From: Planctomycetota bacterium
GTDB lineage: Bacteria > Planctomycetota > Phycisphaerae > Phycisphaerales > UBA1924
Length of the DNA: 64,000 nt
Reading direction: 5' to 3'
NCBI GenBank assembly: GCA_014584315.1
Contig: JACTNA010000027.1
Span: 62,001-126,000, forward strand
The position numbers and the translations under genes were made by a program. Shown one piece after another: positions 29,958 to 38,723 of this stretch. The notes below the pieces were generated by a model, which was not told where the DNA came from, did not search any database, and saw nothing but the letters and a program-made list of their open reading frames with translations. Every line of letters starts with the position of its first letter. Position 1 is the first letter of the stretch.

Positions 29958-29985
29958 TTGGGGAGACGGGGGTGGCGAGTACGCT
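29958..29985 (+). promoter_or_regulatory. Candidate promoter of the cupredoxin-dockerin gene
   Basis: TTGGGG (29958-29963), 16-nt spacer, TACGCT (29980-29985). The expected start near 29992 gives a leader of about 38 nt with AGGAG before the ATG. Confidence 0.45.
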
Positions 29986-30029
29986 GCGGAGAGTCCGGCC
30001 CTGATCCGGGGCGGGCAGGAGACTGCGTC

Positions 30030-30569
30030 ATGGCGATTCGTGCTCTGTTCCCAGCGGCGGTCCTCGGGGTGGTGGGCCTGGTCTCACCCTCCTTGGGCGG
30101 CGACACCGTGGTCGTGTACGTGTACAACTTCGAGTTCAGCATCAACCCTCCGGGGGAGCCCGTCGAGGACGCCGTCATTCGGCAGGGCGACACCATCGAA
30201 TGGCAGTGGGTCCACTCGCTCCACAACGTGGTGGCGTCGTCGGGGCAGGCGGAGTTCTTCCAGTCGCCCATCAACAACGCCGGGGCAAAGTTCTCGCACA
30301 CGTTCACGAACGTCGGGACGTTCGGCTACTACTGCTCCGTCCACGGCTTCGACGACGGGGCGGGCGGGTTCTTCGGGATGGGCGGGTACGTGACCGTCCT
30401 GTGCCTGGCCGATTTCAACGGCGATACCACCGTGAACACGCTCGACTTCCTCGCCTTCCTGAACGCCTACACCTCGGGCGATCCCAGAGCGGACTTCAAC
30501 GGCGATACCGTCATCAACACGCTCGACGTGCTCGCGTTCCTCAACGCGTTCACCTCACCCTGCCCCTGA
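30030..30569 (+). CDS. Secreted cupredoxin with C-terminal dockerin-type repeats
   Basis: 179 aa. A signal peptide (about 1-22) is followed by a plastocyanin-like domain. It has HSLHNVVAS (first His ligand), YYCSVHGF (Cys and second His) and GFFGMGGYVTV (Met), the complete type 1 copper site. Residues about 125-179 are two dockerin-type calcium repeats (DFNGDTTVNTLDFLAFLNA, DFNGDTVINTLDVLAFLNA) ending in CP. The cupredoxin would carry electrons outside the cytoplasm, and the repeats probably anchor it to the cell surface or to partner proteins. AGGAG lies 9 nt before the ATG. Confidence 0.9.
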   Translation: MAIRALFPAAVLGVVGLVSPSLGGDTVVVYVYNFEFSINPPGEPVEDAVIRQGDTIEWQWVHSLHNVVASSGQAEFFQSPINNAGAKFSHTFTNVGTFGYYCSVHGFDDGAGGFFGMGGYVTVLCLADFNGDTTVNTLDFLAFLNAYTSGDPRADFNGDTVINTLDVLAFLNAFTSPCP

Positions 30570-30672
30570 ACGGCTCGCGCGGCACGCGGACGCACGCCCG
30601 CGATGAGGTCCGCGCGCTGCGGACCGATTCCCGGGTTGCCGTTCGGGGCGGTGCGGGGCGCCACCCGATCCG

Positions 30673-31485
30673 TCAGACCGCCTCGCCCACCGCCCATCGC
30701 GCGAAGGCGACGATCTTGACGCCCGGGCCGATGACGTCCTTGACCGTCTTGGCCGGGTCCTTGATGAACGGCTGCTCGATCAGGGCGATCTCGGCGAAGA
30801 ACTTCTTCATCCCGCCCTCGACCATCTTCTCGGCGATCTCGCGCGGCTTGCCGGACTCCATCGCCTGCTCGACTCGGAACTTGCGCTCCTTCTCGACCAC
30901 GTCGGGCGGGATGTCGGCGGACGTGACGCCCTTGGGGACGGGGAACGCGGCGGTGATGTGCATCGACACCTCCTTCAGAAGGTCGTCGGACGCGTCGCCC
31001 TCGGCGTGGACCAGCACGCCCGTCTTTCCATCGTGGTGCACGTACCGTCCGAACCGCTGACCAGGGCCGGCGTCCATCCGATGGATGCGGGCGATGGAGC
31101 AGTTCTCCCCCGTCGTGATGCGGATGTCGTCGATGATGGCCGTCATCTCGGGCGTCGGCGTGACGCCGCCCGCGGGGCACGCGAGCGCGAGGTCCGCGAT
31201 CCGCTGGGCGCCGGCCTGGAACTTGTCGTTCTTGGCGGTGAAATCGGTCTCGGCACGCAACTCAACGATCGCCGCCTTGCCACCCTCGATCGCGATGGCG
31301 ATGCACCCCTCGCCCGCGGCGCGGTCGGAGCGTTTCTCCATCTTGCCCTTGAGTTTCTTGCGCAGCAGATCCTCGGCGGCATCGACGTCGCCGTTGGCCT
31401 CGGCGAGGGCGGCCTTGCAGTCCATCATCGGCAGGCCGGTCCGATTCCGCAGGGCCATCACTTCCTTCGCGCTGAACTCCGCCAT
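30673..31485 (-). CDS. tsf: Elongation factor Ts
   Basis: 270 aa. The N-terminal UBA-like domain with the signature LRNRTGLPMMDCKAALAEAN is at residues 12-31. The core includes AIVELRAETDFTAKND (the TDFVA-type motif contacting EF-Tu) and later LIEQPFIKDPAKTVKD. It exchanges GDP for GTP on EF-Tu. It follows rpsB by 103 nt in the classic rpsB-tsf order. Confidence 0.98.
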   Translation of the reverse strand: MAEFSAKEVMALRNRTGLPMMDCKAALAEANGDVDAAEDLLRKKLKGKMEKRSDRAAGEGCIAIAIEGGKAAIVELRAETDFTAKNDKFQAGAQRIADLALACPAGGVTPTPEMTAIIDDIRITTGENCSIARIHRMDAGPGQRFGRYVHHDGKTGVLVHAEGDASDDLLKEVSMHITAAFPVPKGVTSADIPPDVVEKERKFRVEQAMESGKPREIAEKMVEGGMKKFFAEIALIEQPFIKDPAKTVKDVIGPGVKIVAFARWAVGEAV

Positions 31486-31588
31486 GGTTTGATCTCCGGT
31501 GGGGCTTCGCCCCCGACGCGGCGTGCCGCGTGGACATACGAGTGTGACGCCGATGTGCGTGCGTCGCCCGATCGAACGGGCGAGATCG

Positions 31589-32446
31589 TCATTCGGCCTT
31601 CGTGGCGACGGACTCTGCGGCCGGCGCGCCCTCGGGCCGCTCGTCCGCGTCCTCCCGGGACTCGCCCGCCGAGTCCGCCCGGAACTGCGCCCGCCGCGAA
31701 CGGCGGCGAGGCTCTTCGCCCGACCCCTCGGCCTCCGCGCCCGCGGCGGCCTGCGCTTCCCGACGGCCCTGGCGACCCTCGGCGACCGCGAGGCACAACT
31801 CGCGGACGATCACGTCGATCGAGCGCATGCTGTCGTCGTTGCCGGGGATCGGGATGTCCACAAGGTCGGGATCGCCGTCGGTGTCGATCAGCGCGATGGT
31901 CGGGATGCCCAGTTTGCGGGCCTCTTTCAGCGCGGTCGTCTCGTGGCGGACGTCGATCACCACCAGCGCGCCCGGGAGTTTTTCCATGTTGCGGATACCG
32001 CTGAGGTTACGGCTGATCTTCTGCTTCTCGCGCCGCAACTGGCTCTCCATCTTCTTGGAGTACGAGGCGAAGCCGCTGCCCTGGTCGATGGCCTCGAGTT
32101 CCTCGAGTCGCTTGAGCCGCTGGCGGATCGTGCGGAAGTTCGTGAGGGTGCCGCCGAGCCAGCGCTCGGTGACGTAGTGCATCTTGGCGTCGCCTACACG
32201 CTGCTCGAGCACGTCCTTCGCCTGGCGCTTCGTGCCCACGAAGCACACGTCCTTGCCGTCGGCCACGGTGCGGGCGAGAAACCGCTTGGCGAGCAGGAGG
32301 CCCTTGACCGTCTCCTTGATGTCGATGATGTGGATGCCGTTGCGCTTGCCGTAGATGTACGCCCCCATCTTGGGGTTCCACGCGCCGGATCGCTGGCCGA
32401 AGTGGATCCCGGCTTCGATGAGGTCCTGAACGAGTGTGCTGGACAT
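31589..32446 (-). CDS. rpsB: 30S ribosomal protein S2
   Basis: 285 aa. It begins MSSTLVQDLIEAGIHFGQRS and contains WNPKMGAYIYGKRNGIHIID, VCFVGTKRQAKD, RWLGGTLTNFRTI and LIDTDGDPDLVDIPIPGNDD, all universal S2 blocks. The last 55 residues are a charged, Ala/Glu/Arg-rich extension (GAEAEGSGEEPRRRSRRAQF ...) not found in E. coli S2. The ATG at 32446 has only a weak ribosome site. A promoter about 210 nt upstream implies a long leader, the usual place for S2 autoregulation. Confidence 0.98.
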   Translation of the reverse strand: MSSTLVQDLIEAGIHFGQRSGAWNPKMGAYIYGKRNGIHIIDIKETVKGLLLAKRFLARTVADGKDVCFVGTKRQAKDVLEQRVGDAKMHYVTERWLGGTLTNFRTIRQRLKRLEELEAIDQGSGFASYSKKMESQLRREKQKISRNLSGIRNMEKLPGALVVIDVRHETTALKEARKLGIPTIALIDTDGDPDLVDIPIPGNDDSMRSIDVIVRELCLAVAEGRQGRREAQAAAGAEAEGSGEEPRRRSRRAQFRADSAGESREDADERPEGAPAAESVATKAE

Positions 32447-32653
32447 GGGAGGTTCCGTTCGTTGCAGCGACACCGGCGGACGACGGACCGGACCCCGGGC
32501 GGCGCGCAGACGCGACGAACCGGAGCGTTGCCCGCGCAAAGGGCGCTTGGGCGCGACCGCCCCACCGGCGGCCGCAGGATCGGCGAGAGGTACGCGGGGC
32601 TCCCCACCGCGGAGAGCACCGGCCCGGACCGCCGGTCGCGGTCGGGAGACAGG

Positions 32654-32681
32654 ACTATAGAACGCGACCGCCCCGGGACAA
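32654..32681 (-). promoter_or_regulatory. Promoter of rpsB-tsf
   Basis: Minus-strand TTGTCC (32681-32676), 16-nt spacer, TATAGT (32659-32654). The transcript would start near 32647 and have a GC-rich leader of about 200 nt before rpsB. The rest of the 32447-32848 gap holds no gene that I can see. Confidence 0.65.
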
Positions 32682-32848
32682 GCCACGCCGTCCCGGCCGC
32701 CCCTTCGGCGCCCGCGCCGCCGGGTTATGGGCCGCCCCGCCCCGGCGAGTGATCATCGCCGGGACTCGGTCTCAACGCCCCGGTCCGTCTGGCCGAAGCA
32801 GTGTCCCGGGGACCGCGCCCGCCCACGGTCCCAAGGGGTGCCGGTGCG

Positions 32849-33250
32849 ATGAAGAGCAAGAAGGGCCTGATCGTCCGCGACGCGGCCAGATACGACATCG
32901 CGCTCCGGGCGAGGTTCCGGGTCGGTCCTGAGCACGTCGGCGTCGTCCGCTTCTCCCAGGCGGCGGGGTCAAAGGACGGGTGGATCGACGCCGACGTCGT
33001 GGACCTGAGCGCGCACGGGGTCGGGCTGGTGAGCGACGTCTTCGTGCCGAGGCAGTGCAGGCTCGAACTGCGCGTCCTCGGGCAGGAGACCGGCGAACTG
33101 CTGTTCACGGTCCCGTGCCTCGTGAGGCGTGTGGTGATGACCGACCGCAGGCCGGCCTACCTGCTCGGACTGGCGTTCGAGACGACCGACGGGGCCGCGC
33201 TGCGCCAGATCCACGCGCTGATCGAACGACTCGAAGGCGCCGCGGCCTGA
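32849..33250 (+). CDS. PilZ-domain protein
   Basis: 133 aa. A PilZ-type beta barrel: an N-terminal RYDIALRARFRVG segment supplies basic residues, and DADVVDLSAHGVGLVSD has the D/N-x-S-x-x-G motif for cyclic di-GMP. It ends with the helix LRQIHALIERLEG. PilZ proteins couple cyclic di-GMP to pilus or secretion motors. It is first in the type II/IV machinery operon, 15 nt before the GspE-like gene, so it likely tunes that ATPase. The ATG at 32849 has AAGGGG 11 nt upstream. The classical RxxxR is not perfect, so cyclic di-GMP binding needs testing. Confidence 0.8.
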   Translation: MKSKKGLIVRDAARYDIALRARFRVGPEHVGVVRFSQAAGSKDGWIDADVVDLSAHGVGLVSDVFVPRQCRLELRVLGQETGELLFTVPCLVRRVVMTDRRPAYLLGLAFETTDGAALRQIHALIERLEGAAA

Positions 33251-33265
33251 CGCGGGGAGGACGAC

Positions 33266-34957
33266 GTGGTACTCGACTCCAGCCATTTCCTCGTGCAGTC
33301 GCTCATCGAGGACGGCCTGATCACCGAGTCGGACGCGCACCGCGCCCGAGAGCACGCGGGCGAGCACGAGTGCGCCCTGCCCGAGGCGCTCGTGGCCGTC
33401 GGCGCGGTAACGCACCGGCAACTGGCCATCTCGCGGGCGAAACTCTGCGAGTACCCCTTCGTTGATCTCGTCGCGTACGACGTGGACATCAACAACGCGA
33501 ACCTCATGCCCCGGGCGATGTCGGAGCGACTGTCCGCGTTCGTGCTCTTCAGGATCGGCGACGTCTCGACCGTCGCCATGCTGGACCCGCTGAACCTCCA
33601 GTCGATCGACCAGGTGCGGCAGGTCCTGCGCACCGACGTGGACCCCGTGCTCTGCGACGCGGAGCAGTTGCGCGCCCTCATCGCCCGCGCCTACAGCCTG
33701 GTCCAGACCGATGCGGGCGCCACGGAGCCGACCCACGCCAGCGCCGAGGCCGCGCTGACGACCGGCGAAGAGCCGATCGTCGCGGCGGTCAACCAGGTGA
33801 TCGTCGCCGCCATCGACGCGGGCGCGTCCGACATCCACCTGAACCCGGAGGAGAACTCGCTGAACCTGCGCTACCGGCTGGACGGCGTGCTCGTCCCCCA
33901 GCAAGGCCCGCCCCGCTCCGCGCACGAGAGCATGGTCCAGCGGCTGAAGGTCATGGCGAAACTCGACCTGACCCAGACGCGACGCCCGCAGGACGGCAAG
34001 TTCAGGTTCGTGCACCGCAACCGGACGATCGACGTTCGCCTCAGCCTCGTCCCCACCATCCACGGCGAGAACGTCGTCATGCGCCTGCTTCGGCCGGCCG
34101 CGGCGATCGGGGACGTGAAGGACCTCGGCATGCCGCCGGACGTGACGGCGTGGTTCGAGCAGATGATCGCGCACCCGCACGGCATGATCCTCGTGACCGG
34201 GCCGACCGGTTCGGGCAAGACGACGACGCTCTACACCGCGCTCGCGCGGCTCAACTCGCCCGAGCGGAACATCATGACCATCGAGGACCCGGTCGAGATC
34301 CGCCTGCCGCTCGTCCGCCAGGTGCAGGCGAACGCCGAGATCGGGCTGACCTTCGCCAGCGCGCTGCGGTCGTTCCTCCGGCAGGACCCGGACGTGATCC
34401 TGGTCGGAGAGATCCGCGACGAGGAGACGGCGCGAATCGCGACCCAGGCGGCGCTCACGGGCCACCTCGTCTTCTCGACGCTGCACACGAACGACGCGGT
34501 CGGAGCGGTCTCCCGTCTGCGCGACCTCTCCGTGCCCGCGTTCGCGATCAACAACGCCCTGCTGTGCGCGATCGCGCAGCGGCTCGTCCGCCGGGTGTGC
34601 GAGGGCTGCGTTCAGCCGCACGACGCGGACGCGACCCTGCTCCGCGAGATGGGCATCCGACCCGAGACTGGCGCAAAGTTCGTCCGAGGAAGCGGTTGTC
34701 CGCGCTGCCTGAACACGGGCTACCGCGGGCGTGTGGGCGTCTACGAGATGCTCCGCGTCACCACGCGAATCCGAGACCTCATCGACGCGAACGCCTCGGT
34801 GAACGACATCCGGCGCACCGCCATGGACGAAGGCATGCGTCTCATGTGGCACGACGGCCTGGACAAGGCGGCGCTCGGCCTGACGACGCTCGACGAACTG
34901 GCCAAACTCCGGGGCGTGCAGGAGACCGACGAGCGCGAACTGAGGCTGTCCGCATGA
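33266..34957 (+). CDS. gspE: Type II secretion / type IV pilus assembly ATPase (GspE/PilB)
   Basis: 563 aa. The N-terminal MshEN-like domain (about 1-150: LIEDGLITESDAHRAREHAG, LAISRAKLCEYPFVDL) is followed by the ATPase core. Walker A GPTGSGKTT is at 312-320, the Asp box is IMTIEDPVEI, Walker B is VILVGEIRDEETA and the His box is TGHLVFSTLHTND. A zinc-binding region CEGC ... CPRCLNTGYRGRVGVYEML follows, typical of GspE/PilB and absent in PilT. It powers pseudopilus assembly from the cytoplasm. The GTG at 33266 has GGGGAGG upstream. It overlaps the gspF start by ATGA. Confidence 0.96.
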   Translation: MVLDSSHFLVQSLIEDGLITESDAHRAREHAGEHECALPEALVAVGAVTHRQLAISRAKLCEYPFVDLVAYDVDINNANLMPRAMSERLSAFVLFRIGDVSTVAMLDPLNLQSIDQVRQVLRTDVDPVLCDAEQLRALIARAYSLVQTDAGATEPTHASAEAALTTGEEPIVAAVNQVIVAAIDAGASDIHLNPEENSLNLRYRLDGVLVPQQGPPRSAHESMVQRLKVMAKLDLTQTRRPQDGKFRFVHRNRTIDVRLSLVPTIHGENVVMRLLRPAAAIGDVKDLGMPPDVTAWFEQMIAHPHGMILVTGPTGSGKTTTLYTALARLNSPERNIMTIEDPVEIRLPLVRQVQANAEIGLTFASALRSFLRQDPDVILVGEIRDEETARIATQAALTGHLVFSTLHTNDAVGAVSRLRDLSVPAFAINNALLCAIAQRLVRRVCEGCVQPHDADATLLREMGIRPETGAKFVRGSGCPRCLNTGYRGRVGVYEMLRVTTRIRDLIDANASVNDIRRTAMDEGMRLMWHDGLDKAALGLTTLDELAKLRGVQETDERELRLSA

Positions 34958-36159
34958 GTGAGAGTGTCTTCAAGTACGTCGCCGTGGATCGGACGGGCGC
35001 GCGGCGCCGCGGCGTCGTCCGGGGGACGGGCGAGCAGGACGCCTGCCGCCGGCTCGCCTCGATGGGACTCACGCCGTTCAGCGTGCGCCCCGCCCGCGAG
35101 CGCTCGCCGCTGCTCCGCTACCGGAGCGCAACGCTGACGGACATCGCCGCGCTCACCCGCGAGCTGAGCGTGCTCGTGGAAGCGAAGATCCCGATCGAGG
35201 ATGGTCTCAGCAGCATCGCCGAGAGCGAGAAGCGGCCCGCGCAGCGGGAGATGATCCGCGACGTGGCGTCGCGCATCCAGGCCGGCGCCTCCATCAGCGA
35301 GGCGATCGACGCGCATCGAGCCGTGTTCGGCGAGGTGTACGTGGAGACGATGCGGGCGGCCGAGCGGTCGGGCAGCCTGGGGTCGGTCACGTCGCACCTT
35401 GCGGACATGCTCGAACGGCAGGTCGAACTGCGCCAGCAGTTGAAACGCGCCCTCGCTTACCCGATCATCGTGGTCGGCGTCGTCGCGCTGGCCGTCGGCG
35501 TCATCATCGTCTTCGTCGTACCCCGATTCGCCGAGACCTTCGCGTCGTCCGACGTGGAACTCCCGGTCACCACCCGGGCGATCCAGGGGCTTGCCGCGTC
35601 GGTGCGGGCGCACTGGTGGGCGTACCTGGGCACGTTCCTGGGCGCCGTGCTGGCGTGCGCCGCGGCGTGGCGAACGCAGGGCGGACGCGCCTTCTTCGAG
35701 CGGGCGTTCAGGCTCGTGCCGTTCCTCGAGAAGACGCTGGTCGCCGTGACGACCGCCCGCTTCGCCCGGGTGTTCGGGATCGCGCTCGGATCGGGCCTCG
35801 GCGTGACCGAGTCGATCGAGATGGGGGGACGCGCCACGGGCCGCCCGCTCTTCGCGCTCGAGTGCGAGCGGATCGCCGAGCGGCTCAAGGGCGGCGACGC
35901 GCTCAAGGACGCGCTCGACTGCACGACGTACCTGCCGAGTTTCGCGCGGCGCATGATCAGCGCGGGCAAGGACTCGGCCGAACTCTCCCGCTCCTGCGGC
36001 GTCGTGGCCAAGCACTACGAGCGCGAAGCCGAGCACCTGACCAAGGGCGTGAGCCAGGTCATCGAGCCGCTGCTCACGGTCTGTCTCGCGGTGATCGTGC
36101 TCGTGATCGCGCTGTCCGTGTTCCTTCCTATGTGGCAGATGGTCAAACTCAACAACTAG
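34954..36159 (+). CDS. gspF: Type II secretion / pilus inner-membrane platform protein (GspF/PilC)
   Basis: 401 aa, standard length. Two repeated T2SSF domains: LTRELSVLVEAKIPIEDGLS with RAAERSGSLGSVTSHLADML, and RFARVFGIALGSGLGVTESI with RRMISAGKDSAELSRSCGVV. Three transmembrane helices lie near residues 170-195, 220-240 and 370-395. This is the platform on which the ATPase acts. The start is the ATG overlapping the gspE stop. Confidence 0.96.
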   Translation: MSESVFKYVAVDRTGARRRGVVRGTGEQDACRRLASMGLTPFSVRPARERSPLLRYRSATLTDIAALTRELSVLVEAKIPIEDGLSSIAESEKRPAQREMIRDVASRIQAGASISEAIDAHRAVFGEVYVETMRAAERSGSLGSVTSHLADMLERQVELRQQLKRALAYPIIVVGVVALAVGVIIVFVVPRFAETFASSDVELPVTTRAIQGLAASVRAHWWAYLGTFLGAVLACAAAWRTQGGRAFFERAFRLVPFLEKTLVAVTTARFARVFGIALGSGLGVTESIEMGGRATGRPLFALECERIAERLKGGDALKDALDCTTYLPSFARRMISAGKDSAELSRSCGVVAKHYEREAEHLTKGVSQVIEPLLTVCLAVIVLVIALSVFLPMWQMVKLNN

Positions 36160-36168
36160 GGGTGAGCC

Positions 36169-36654
36169 ATGCCCGAATCGTGCACTCGTCTGCGTCCACG
36201 CGCGTTCTCTCTGCTCGAGATCGTGATCGTCGTGATCATCATGGGCATTCTGGCCGCGCTCGTCGTGCCCCAGTTCGCCGGCGCGACCGACGACGCACGC
36301 ACGGCGGCCCTGGAGTCGAGCGTGTCGAGCGTCCGCTCGTCGATCGCCTCGTTCCGCGCCCGTGCGATCATCGCCGGCGTTGACCCCTACCCCACGCTGG
36401 AGCAGTTGACGACGGCCGGGGTGGTCGTGCAGGGCGGCGTGCCCGCCAATCCCTACTCCCGGCTCGCCGCCGTGCAGGCGGTCTCGCAGCAGCAGGCCGA
36501 GGCCCGCGCCGTGGCCGACCCGGACCTCTACGGCTGGAACTACTACGTGAACAACGCCTCGGACCCGCCCGTGGCGATCTTCTACGCGAACTCCTCGGCC
36601 GCCACGACGTCGCCCGACGGGCAGGGCGGCTTCCGCAACGCCAACGAACTCTGA
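36169..36654 (+). CDS. gspG: Major pseudopilin, GspG-like
   Basis: 161 aa. The prepilin leader RPRAFSLLEIVIVVIIMGIL is followed by AALVVPQFAGATDDARTAALESSV; the order matches GspG, with the conserved Pro and the DDAR helix. The C-terminus is unusual: PDLYGWNYYVNNASDPPVAI in place of the calcium-binding loop of proteobacterial GspG. The residue before the cleavage site is Ala, not Gly. AGGGG lies 6 nt before the ATG. Third structural gene of the operon. Confidence 0.88.
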   Translation: MPESCTRLRPRAFSLLEIVIVVIIMGILAALVVPQFAGATDDARTAALESSVSSVRSSIASFRARAIIAGVDPYPTLEQLTTAGVVVQGGVPANPYSRLAAVQAVSQQQAEARAVADPDLYGWNYYVNNASDPPVAIFYANSSAATTSPDGQGGFRNANEL

Positions 36655-36664
36655 GGACGCTCCG

Positions 36665-37195
36665 ATGCGCCGTCCCGGCAATCTACGACGTGCGTTTTCG
36701 CTGCTCGAGGTGACGGTCGTCATCGTGATCGTCGGCATCCTCGCGGTAGGTGTCATTCCCGCGCTCGGCTCGACGGGCGGCGCGCGCCAGGCGGCAGCGG
36801 CACGCGAGACCCACCGCCTGCTCACCCACGCGCGGACCTTCGCCATGACGACGGGCCAGCCGAGCGGTGTCATCGCAGACGCTTCGACCGGCACGCTCAC
36901 GCCGGTCTACATCCCGTCCGGCAGCGCGAGCATCGCCGCCATGCGGACCTCCACCGGGACCGATGCGGTCCCGCTCGTCATCGGCGACACGTTCCCCGGT
37001 GTCGAACTGCTGTCGTGCGTCGGCGGCGACGGTTCGACGGGGCTGGTCCGTCTCTGGTTCTCGCACGCGGGCACGCCGCAGGTCCGCGACGCCGACGGCA
37101 CGCTGACCGGGCCGTTCACGCAGGACGCGTCGATCTCGTTGACGGGCGGCTTCACCGTCGCCGTCCGCCGAGTCTCGGGGCTTGTCGAACGATGA
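36665..37195 (+). CDS. Minor pseudopilin, GspH-like
   Basis: 176 aa. The leader is RRAFSLLEVTVVIVIVGILA. The body contains ARETHRLLTHARTFAMTTGQ, as in GspH/FimT pilins (Arg/Ala-rich first helix followed by a beta-rich head). GAGGA lies 8 nt before the ATG. Ala precedes the cleavage position. Its stop overlaps the next start by ATGA. Confidence 0.85.
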   Translation: MRRPGNLRRAFSLLEVTVVIVIVGILAVGVIPALGSTGGARQAAAARETHRLLTHARTFAMTTGQPSGVIADASTGTLTPVYIPSGSASIAAMRTSTGTDAVPLVIGDTFPGVELLSCVGGDGSTGLVRLWFSHAGTPQVRDADGTLTGPFTQDASISLTGGFTVAVRRVSGLVER

Positions 37196-37692
37196 GGCGA
37201 CGCACCGCCCAGCACGGCAGACGTTCCGCCAGGGCTGGCCTCTCGCTCATCGAGGCCGTCGTGGTGGTCGTCGTGCTGGGGATCGCCGTGCCTCCCTCGG
37301 TCATCGTCGTGCAGGAAGCGGTGCTGGCGCGGACCGACGCGGTCCAGACCACCAGGGCGACCGCTCTGGCGCAGGCCGTCGTCGAGCACGTGCTGGCGGA
37401 TGTGTACTCGGACGCCCCGGGGCTTGGGTTCGCCGCGCTGGCAGACCCGGACGCCTGGCTCGACACGCCGAGCGCCGGCCTGCGGGCGCGCGCCGCCGAC
37501 ACCACGTCCTTCTACGAGGGCCTTGGTTTCTCGTACACAGTCGACGTATCCGAGCCGCACGCGGCTTCGGGGAGCGCGACGGGCGATCCAGAACTCGACC
37601 TCTTCCGAACGGTGACCGTGACGGTCAGTTGGCCGCTGGCGACCGGCGGGACCCAGTCCCTGCCCATCTCCGTTGTGGTGACGGAACTGTGA
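37192..37692 (+). CDS. Minor pseudopilin, GspI-like
   Basis: 166 aa. The leader RAGLSLIEAVVVVVVLGIAV has Gly before the cleavage site and Leu at +1. The rest is a short beta-rich head with GDPELDLFRTVTVTVSWPL, similar in size and position to GspI/PilV-type minor pilins. The ATG overlaps the previous stop. Confidence 0.82.
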   Translation: MRRRTAQHGRRSARAGLSLIEAVVVVVVLGIAVPPSVIVVQEAVLARTDAVQTTRATALAQAVVEHVLADVYSDAPGLGFAALADPDAWLDTPSAGLRARAADTTSFYEGLGFSYTVDVSEPHAASGSATGDPELDLFRTVTVTVSWPLATGGTQSLPISVVVTEL

Positions 37693-38237
37693 CTCGCTCG
37701 CGTGCCCATCTCGGGACCAGGCTTCCTGCCGCAGCGTACCCGCGCCGTGGCCTGACGCTGCTCGAGGTCACGCTGTCGATCGTGATCGTCGCGGTAATCG
37801 CCGCGATCGTGGTGCCCGTGACCGCCTCGCTCGGCGACGCCTACGCGGCGTCGGCGGACACGCGTGAGGCGGCCGAGGACGCCGGCTTTGCACTTGACCG
37901 GGTGGTCCGGCTGCTGCGCGAGGCCCCCGAGGGCGAGACCGGCGGACAGGTCGGATGTGTGCGGGCCGAGTCGGACGCCGTCGAGTTCATCGACAATCGA
38001 GCGGTCGAACTGATCGACGCGGACCTCGTGCTGACGGACGAGGACGGTGTCCAAGGCGTGCTCTGTCGGCAGGTGTCGGCGTTCGAGATCGGGTACCTGG
38101 CGTCGGACGGCGTGACGGACTGCTCGGCGACTCCGGAGGAGACGCGGCGCTTCACCGTCCGGCTCGTGGTGCGCGGCGTCGAGCTCCGTGGCACGGCATT
38201 CGCACGAGTCACGATCGTCCAGCCCGCGGGAGAGTGA
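37689..38237 (+). CDS. Minor pseudopilin, GspJ/PilW-like
   Basis: 182 aa. The leader YPRRGLTLLEVTLSIVIVAV is followed by a helix with DAGFALDRVVRLLREAPEG and a head with two cysteines (GCVRAESDAVEF, VLCRQVSAFEI). The GTG start overlaps the previous stop (GTGA). Its position after the GspI-like gene fits the usual HIJK order. Confidence 0.82.
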   Translation: MTRSRAHLGTRLPAAAYPRRGLTLLEVTLSIVIVAVIAAIVVPVTASLGDAYAASADTREAAEDAGFALDRVVRLLREAPEGETGGQVGCVRAESDAVEFIDNRAVELIDADLVLTDEDGVQGVLCRQVSAFEIGYLASDGVTDCSATPEETRRFTVRLVVRGVELRGTAFARVTIVQPAGE

Positions 38238-38627
38238 ATGATGAACGCACGCGACACAAGGCATCGGCTCAAGCACCCACTCGCCACGCGCCGGCACGGC
38301 GGCGTCGCGCTCGCCGTCGTGATTGTCGTTCTCGCCATGCTGAATCTCGTCGTGATGGGATCGGTCCGGCCGGCGGGCGACGAGGTCGTCCTCGGCGCGA
38401 TGCGGGCCGAGACCACGCGGGCCTTCTACGCGGCCGAATCCGGCGCATTCATCGCCGTCCGTGCGGTCGTCGGCGGGCTTGAGCCCCCGCCCACAGGGAG
38501 CGAGCAGGCCGTCGGCGTGGCGACGGTCTTGTTCGTCGCGCTGCCTCCAACGGGAGAGGTCGGCGAGATCGTGGTCGAAGGCCGCTCCGGCGAAGCCCGA
38601 CGCCGCCTCAACTTGCTCGTGGAGTGA
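38238..38627 (+). CDS. Short pilin-like protein, GspK/PilX-like N-terminus
   Basis: 129 aa. After a basic N-terminus a hydrophobic helix follows: RRHGGVALAVVIVVLAMLNL. Next comes ETTRAFYAAESGAFIAVRAV, the 'FYAAESG' motif typical of PilX/GspK-type minor pilins. The protein is much shorter than GspK (about 300 aa) and lacks the large head domain. It has Gly-Val rather than Gly-Phe at the cleavage site. It starts directly after the preceding stop; a second in-frame ATG is adjacent. Confidence 0.78.
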   Translation: MMNARDTRHRLKHPLATRRHGGVALAVVIVVLAMLNLVVMGSVRPAGDEVVLGAMRAETTRAFYAAESGAFIAVRAVVGGLEPPPTGSEQAVGVATVLFVALPPTGEVGEIVVEGRSGEARRRLNLLVE

Positions 38628-38723
38628 GGTCCGGGAACCGAGCGCCCCCGAGTGGGGCACAAGTCGCGGCCCACCCGGGTCGATGATGGGACAGCGGGTG
38701 GTGCCGCAGGGGAGCGTGCTCTC

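Larger units (their letters stand above)
29483..30029. other. Intergenic stretch with a minus-strand terminator and a plus-strand promoter
   Basis: About 550 bases without a convincing gene. It holds a minus-strand terminator (29588-29625) and, near its right end, the candidate promoter of the cupredoxin gene. A 63-codon minus-strand frame (29817-29626) stops immediately before the terminator but has no good ribosome site or recognisable family, so I do not call it. Confidence 0.4.
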
